From the NCBI GenBank assembly GCA_949358305.1, contig CASHSZ010000116.1:1-35000 (forward strand): 35,000 nucleotides of DNA, written 5' to 3'. Origin of the DNA: Strigamia acuminata. Its lineage: Eukaryota > Arthropoda > Chilopoda > Geophilomorpha > Linotaeniidae. Shown here one piece after another: positions 31,921 to 35,000 of the stretch. The notes beneath the pieces are model-generated. The model worked only from the letters and a program-made list of their open reading frames with translations, made no database searches and had not been told where the DNA came from. A program made the position numbers and the translations under genes. The number at the start of each line of letters is the position of its first letter. The stretch's first letter is position 1.

Positions 31921-32071
31921 GCGTCAGTGTCGGTGTCAGTGTCGACCTGAAAAACAAAAAACGTTAAGCGGGGCGATGTGACGCGCCGAGGGAAGTAGAC
32001 ACACTCACCGTGACAACGGTGATGGGCGGCCACCTCGGCCTCCCGCCCCGCTTGCGGTTATTCGCTTCCAT
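30569..32071 (-). CDS. Four-exon gene for a charged coiled-coil protein (426 aa)
   Basis: Minus-strand exons: 32009-32071, 31824-31946, 30858-31745, 30569-30775; all joins are phase 0 with good sites (CACG|GTGAGTG, GAG|GTGAGTAG, AATC|GTAAGTG; acceptors TTTTTCAG, CTCTCTAG, TTTTTTTCAG). Exon 1 encodes MEANNRKRGGRPRWPP, a basic stretch with an AT-hook-like GRP core. Exon 2 has a 12-residue Asp run. Exon 3 is mostly Arg/Glu/Gln helix (residues about 85-230), then a Glu-Pro repeat, then a second coiled coil (about 300-350, ERNAEVKDLKKKIQRLEKRL). Exon 4 is disordered. The helix is likely a long coiled coil or single charged helix, used for self-association or scaffolding. No family recognised. The ATG follows an acceptor directly (ATTTTCAG|ATG), so an upstream exon or trans-splice leader is likely. 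Confidence 0.7.
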
Positions 32072-32345
32072 CTGAAAATGGCGTCGAGAGAAAAAATCTG
32101 CCGCGTGGCCGGAAAAAGTGTACCCTCTCTCGCGGATGCGACTGTCTGTCTGTCTGTCAGTCAGTCAGTCAGTCAGTCAGTCAGTCAGTCCGTCAGCTGA
32201 CGACACGAAAAATAAAAAACAAACGAGCAAACGAACGAACAAATAAATAATAGTAATAATAATAATAATAATAATAATTATTAAACAAAAAATAATTAAT
32301 AACCGGTAACTAATTAACGACGATTAACAACGGCGAGAATGAATG
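32072..32345. other. Upstream region of the coiled-coil gene, with microsatellites
   Basis: Contains a (GTCT)n tract followed by (CAGT)n (about 32141-32190) and an (AAT)n tract near 32250-32275. A 5' exon or promoter for the minus-strand gene would lie here, but no clear signal was found. Confidence 0.5.
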
Positions 32346-32650
32346 GTAACGACGGCGAACGTTGTCGTTGAAATTGGCGGCGCTTTATCATCGGCCCCGA
32401 GTGGCCGAGCGGGCAGGGTGACCTGCCGCACGGAGCTGGTGACCGAGGGTTCGAGTCCCGCTTCCCGCCGATTTTTCATTTCTGGCAAAAACTGTATCAC
32501 AGAAACACTCATATCTATCTTAACATTGTCGAGTCTATTGCACGGTTGTGCGCCATTCTTTCTCTTCAGATAGTGAGGCACACTCTCTCGCGAGGTTGCG
32601 AGAGGGTGGGGGGAAGTCGGAAGATTCGGCTCTCCTTTTGTTTTTATTTT
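32346..32650 (+). mobile_element. tRNA-related SINE-like element, copy 4
   Basis: A box 32402-32413, B box GGTTCGAGTCC 32448-32458 (perfect consensus). Middle hairpin GCAGG-GTGA-CCTGC at 32413-32426. The 3' hairpin CTCTCGC-GAGGTT-GCGAGAG (32585-32604) shows a full T-A replacement of the C-G pair in copy 2 and a different loop, which defines a second subfamily with copy 5. A second 3' hairpin AGTCGGA-AGA-TTCGGCT follows near 32617-32633. Confidence 0.74.
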
Positions 32651-32804
32651 TTTCGTTCATATTTTTGTTTTTATTTCTATTCTTTTTCTCTTCTCTTCTC
32701 TTCTTTTCTTTTTTTCTCTTTTCTTTTTTTTTTTTGTTTTTTCCTCCCCGAGATTCGAACGGGGCTGCCGAGTCGAGTTGGGTTAAAACAGAAAAGGAAG
32801 AAAT

Positions 32805-33114
32805 TCGAAGCGACGAAATTCTAGACGGCCACGAGGACGGTTTATCTTCGGGCCCGGGTGGCCGAGCGGGCAGGGTGACCTGCCGCACGGAGTTGGTGAC
32901 CGAGAGTTCGAGTCCCGCTCCCGCCGACTTTTCATTTCCGACAAAGCTGTATTGTCAAACACGCATTCCACAGCATTTCAGTTGATATTGCCAAATATTG
33001 TGCCGTTCCAGTTTGGTCCCTTATTATTTCGAGATGGTGATGATGAACACTCTCCCGCGGGGTTGCGAGGGGGTGGGGGAGAGTCGAAAGATTCGGTTCT
33101 CCTTTTGTTTTTAT
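32805..33114 (+). mobile_element. tRNA-related SINE-like element, copy 5
   Basis: A box 32859-32870, B box 32905-32915, middle hairpin 32870-32883. The 3' hairpin CTCCCGC-GGGGTT-GCGAGGG (33052-33071) has one mismatch. The following hairpin GAGTCGAA-AGA-TTCGGTTC pairs over 8 bp. It lies 457 bp after copy 4 in the same orientation. Confidence 0.72.
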
Positions 33115-33777
33115 TTTTATTTTTATTTTTATTTATTTTGTTTTATTTTGTTTTATTTTTTATTTTTTAATTTTCAATTTTATTCAATTTTTCTCCCCCC
33201 CCCCCCCGTCGATCATCGTCGCCACCGTCTCGTGTGGCGGTCGGGTGAAAGGAAAAAAAAAAGAAAAAAAAAAAAAAAAAAAAAAAAGAAAGAAAACCCT
33301 TCGCATCACCTTATCCGCGATGTGTCGGGAGGGCGTCTGAGAACCCACTCGCCCATTCTCAGCGGCCGCATTTTCCAATTTTCGCCACCGGATGTCGCGC
33401 TCGCGTCACGCTCGTCCGTATCCCTCTCATCCCCACTCGTTGATCGACCTACTGGCTTCTTCGTCTCCCCTTTCGTCGCTCCTGCCGAGAAAGGTAAGCG
33501 AGATCGTCAATCGGATCGGGTCGGGTCGGACCGAAACCAACTCGACCGATCGACACGCGTCCTCCCGTTTCTCGGCCGCCGACGCGCGACCGGGATTAAT
33601 TGATTGGTTTGGTTCGGTTCGGTTCGGTTCGGTCCGATCGGCGAATTTTCTCTTTCGTACGTTCGTTCATTCGTTCGTTCGCTCACCCGTTTGTTTGTTT
33701 ATTATTTAAATCTAGCCACTCCATTCGTTCGTCCATTTTTTTTTTTCCCCGTCAACATCCTCATCGCCGCCGCCGAC
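33115..33777. other. AT-rich spacer and possible orphan exon
   Basis: Begins with (TTTTA)n sequence, then C and A homopolymers (33197-33207, 33249-33285). A possible first exon lies at 33392-33493: ATG, 34 codons (MSRSRHARPYPSHPHS..), then a good donor AAAG|GTAAGCG. The only strong acceptor before the next gene (CTAG at 33712-33715) would put the downstream exons in the wrong frame, so I did not join it. GGTTC repeats lie near 33608-33635. Confidence 0.4.
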
Positions 33778-34085
33778 ATGTCGGGACATCGCCGCGACCA
33801 CCCTTCGTAAGTTTCGCGACCGTTTAGTTAGTCAGTCAGTCAGTCAGTCAGTCGGTTAGCTAGTTGGTTAATCGACCAGCCAACCGACCGACTTTCTTTT
33901 ATCTTTATTTTTTTTTTTCTAAGGATTCCACAGCCGCCGCCGCTGCCACGCTCCATGGTCGAGTGGAACCTGGGCGCGGGACGGGGCAGGGCGTCCCGAT
34001 GGGCCGGTCGCGCGGCCCGCGGCCACCCGTGAGTACCGTGATCGATCAATTACTTGATTTATTTATTTATTTTAATTTCTTTTGG

Positions 34086-34118
<33 letters not shown>

Positions 34119-34514
34119 CCACCGCCACCCATCACGCCGGACATGGAGGTGATCGGCGCGGCGGTGGATGCGGCCGGTCGCTCCGCCGCGGCGTGCAGGG
34201 CGGCCGAGGGCGTCGCCCGCGCCCTCGAGTTTCCCGTTCCAGAGGTGGCCATGGCGGTGGGCACGACGTCGGTGGTCGTGGCGGCCCGCCTGGCCACGTG
34301 GGCGACCCGCGCGGCCTTCAGCTCGGTCGCGGCGGCCGTAGCGGTGGTCGCGGCCACGACGGGCAACGAGGAGGCGGTCGACGCCGTCGTCACGGCGACC
34401 GGTGCGGTCGGGGCGGCCGAGGCAGCCACCATCGCCGTCGACGAGGCCGCGACGGCGGTAGAGGCGAGCGCGCGAGGACTCCGTCGTCGCCGCGCCAGGA
34501 GCTCAACGATGTAA
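33778..34514 (+). CDS. Three-exon gene for an Ala/Val-rich protein (177 aa)
   Basis: Exons: 33778-33806, 33924-34028, 34115-34514 (534 nt); donors CCTTC|GTAAGT and CACCC|GTGAGT, acceptors after T runs (TCTAAG, TTTTTAG), both introns in phase 2. The protein begins MSGHRRDHPS. Exons 2 and 3 both begin with an Ile-Pro-x-Pro-Pro motif (IPQPPPLP, IPPPPITP). Residues about 58-160 are Ala/Val/Thr-rich and likely helical (AAVDAAGRSAAACRAAEGVARAL), and the tail is basic (RGLRRRRARSS). This frame has nearly all third positions G or C, like the other genes here. A second open frame in exon 3 would give an RGG-rich protein, but its third-position GC is lower and it runs into the AT-rich 3' sequence. No family recognised. 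Confidence 0.55.
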
Positions 34515-34845
34515 CCGCCACCACCACCACCATCGCTCCTCGTTCCATTTTTCAATTTTTCAATTTGTTAATTTGTCAATTTTCTTTAAAATTTTTAGTT
34601 TTTTTTTTTTATGTTTTAATGTGCAAATGTATAAACGATGTATAAAGAATGTATAAACAAATATAAAAACGAACAACATTTTTTTTTTTTTTTTTTTTTT
34701 TTTTTTGCGCATTTTATTTTTTGGCCTCAAATCGGCAACGAGGGGGAAAAAAAAAAAAAAATAATTATAATAATAATATGATACCGCGGAACACCTGTCC
34801 ACAGTTCACACGGGGAATGAACAGGCAAATAAATGAACAAGTAGA

Positions 34846-34876
<31 letters not shown>

Positions 34877-34904
34877 ACGAATAAAATTCTCTCGGCCGCC
34901 ACCC
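34515..34904. other. Spacer between tail-to-tail genes
   Basis: Holds T and A homopolymers (34598-34609, 34678-34706, 34747-34761) and an (AAAT)n tract at about 34844-34880. On the minus strand the tract supplies several TTTATT words, but no clear AATAAA. No gene is supported. Confidence 0.5.
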
Positions 34905-35000
34905 TCAATATTCGATCGAAGAATTTCCGTCGTCGCCACCGCCGCCGTCGGCCGCCCCCTCGTCGCCCTCGGTCTCGTCCGCATAGTCGTCCGCCATCGG
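34905..35000 (-). CDS. Last exon of a minus-strand gene, acidic C terminus (partial)
   Basis: The minus-strand frame is open from the window edge to TGA at 34905-34907. It reads PMADDYADETEGDEG.. then a Gly/Asp run and ends NSSIEY. An in-frame ATG lies at 34995-34997, so a 30-residue peptide is formally possible, but a terminal exon of a longer gene beyond 35000 is more likely. Third positions are G or C in the first part, as in the other genes. Product unknown. Confidence 0.45.
   Translation of the reverse strand, partial: PMADDYADETEGDEGAADGGGGDDGNSSIEY

Noticed and set aside
33392-33493. First coding exon of the three-exon gene at 33778
   Set aside because: Good ATG and donor, but the only strong acceptor downstream gives the wrong phase for the later exons.
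34193-34645. RGG-box RNA-binding protein frame in exon 3 of the last plus-strand gene
   Set aside because: The Arg/Gly pattern is attractive, but third-position GC is lower than in the chosen frame and the frame runs into AT-rich non-coding sequence before stopping. Kept as an alternative only.

Overview
The window looks like nuclear DNA of an animal, probably an invertebrate with compact, intron-rich genes. The genes found have short introns (about 50 to 160 bp) with GT..AG ends and pyrimidine-rich TTTCAG-type acceptors. Exons use mostly G or C at the third codon position. The spaces between genes are full of AT-rich microsatellites ((ATTT)n, (AAAT)n, (GATT)n). I cannot name the lineage from sequence alone. 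Nothing bacterial is visible.

Layout. (1) 8-9094: a 5' LTR, primer-binding site, very long gag and pol of a Ty3/gypsy-type LTR retrotransposon. Both reading frames are open. They are joined by a textbook -1 frameshift signal (A AAA AAC, 6-nt spacer, 10-bp stem). The 3' end, including the 3' LTR, is missing. (2) 9.85-13.97 kb: a GC-rich satellite built from an 11-bp ancestral unit (GTTAACGGGCC type), organised into ~53-bp units and interrupted eight times by a ~96-bp AT-richer module. Part of it forms an ~820-bp higher-order repeat. (3) 14.5-15.3 kb: a small spliced minus-strand gene for an acidic protein. (4) 16.1-20.87 kb: eight tandem cassettes of ~590-670 bp. Each has conserved flanks, a strongly diverged core, and a conserved UUCG-tetraloop hairpin followed directly by an (AAAT)n tract.

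(5) 22.1-25.6 kb: a nine-exon plus-strand gene (922 aa) with two C2H2-like fingers, a coiled coil, an octapeptide repeat, an RS-like tract and a PHD-like finger. (6) 26.2-27.4 and 32.4-33.1 kb: five copies of a tRNA-related SINE-like element whose RNA hairpins show compensatory changes between copies. (7) 27.8-30.2 kb: an intact six-exon piggyBac-family transposase (643 aa) with all three catalytic Asp candidates and a C-terminal Cys-rich zinc domain. (8) 30.6-32.1 kb: a convergent minus-strand gene for a 426-aa charged coiled-coil protein. (9) 33.8-34.5 kb: a three-exon plus-strand Ala/Val-rich protein. (10) At the right edge, the last exon of a minus-strand gene with an acidic C terminus.

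The exon models were built by hand from splice consensus, frame continuity and third-position GC; no transcript or homology evidence was available. The non-transposon genes resemble one another in style (short introns carrying microsatellites, acidic or charged low-complexity tracts), but nothing in the sequence proves a shared pathway. The most unusual material is the cassette array, the 11-bp-derived satellite, and the covariation-supported hairpins of the SINE-like family.
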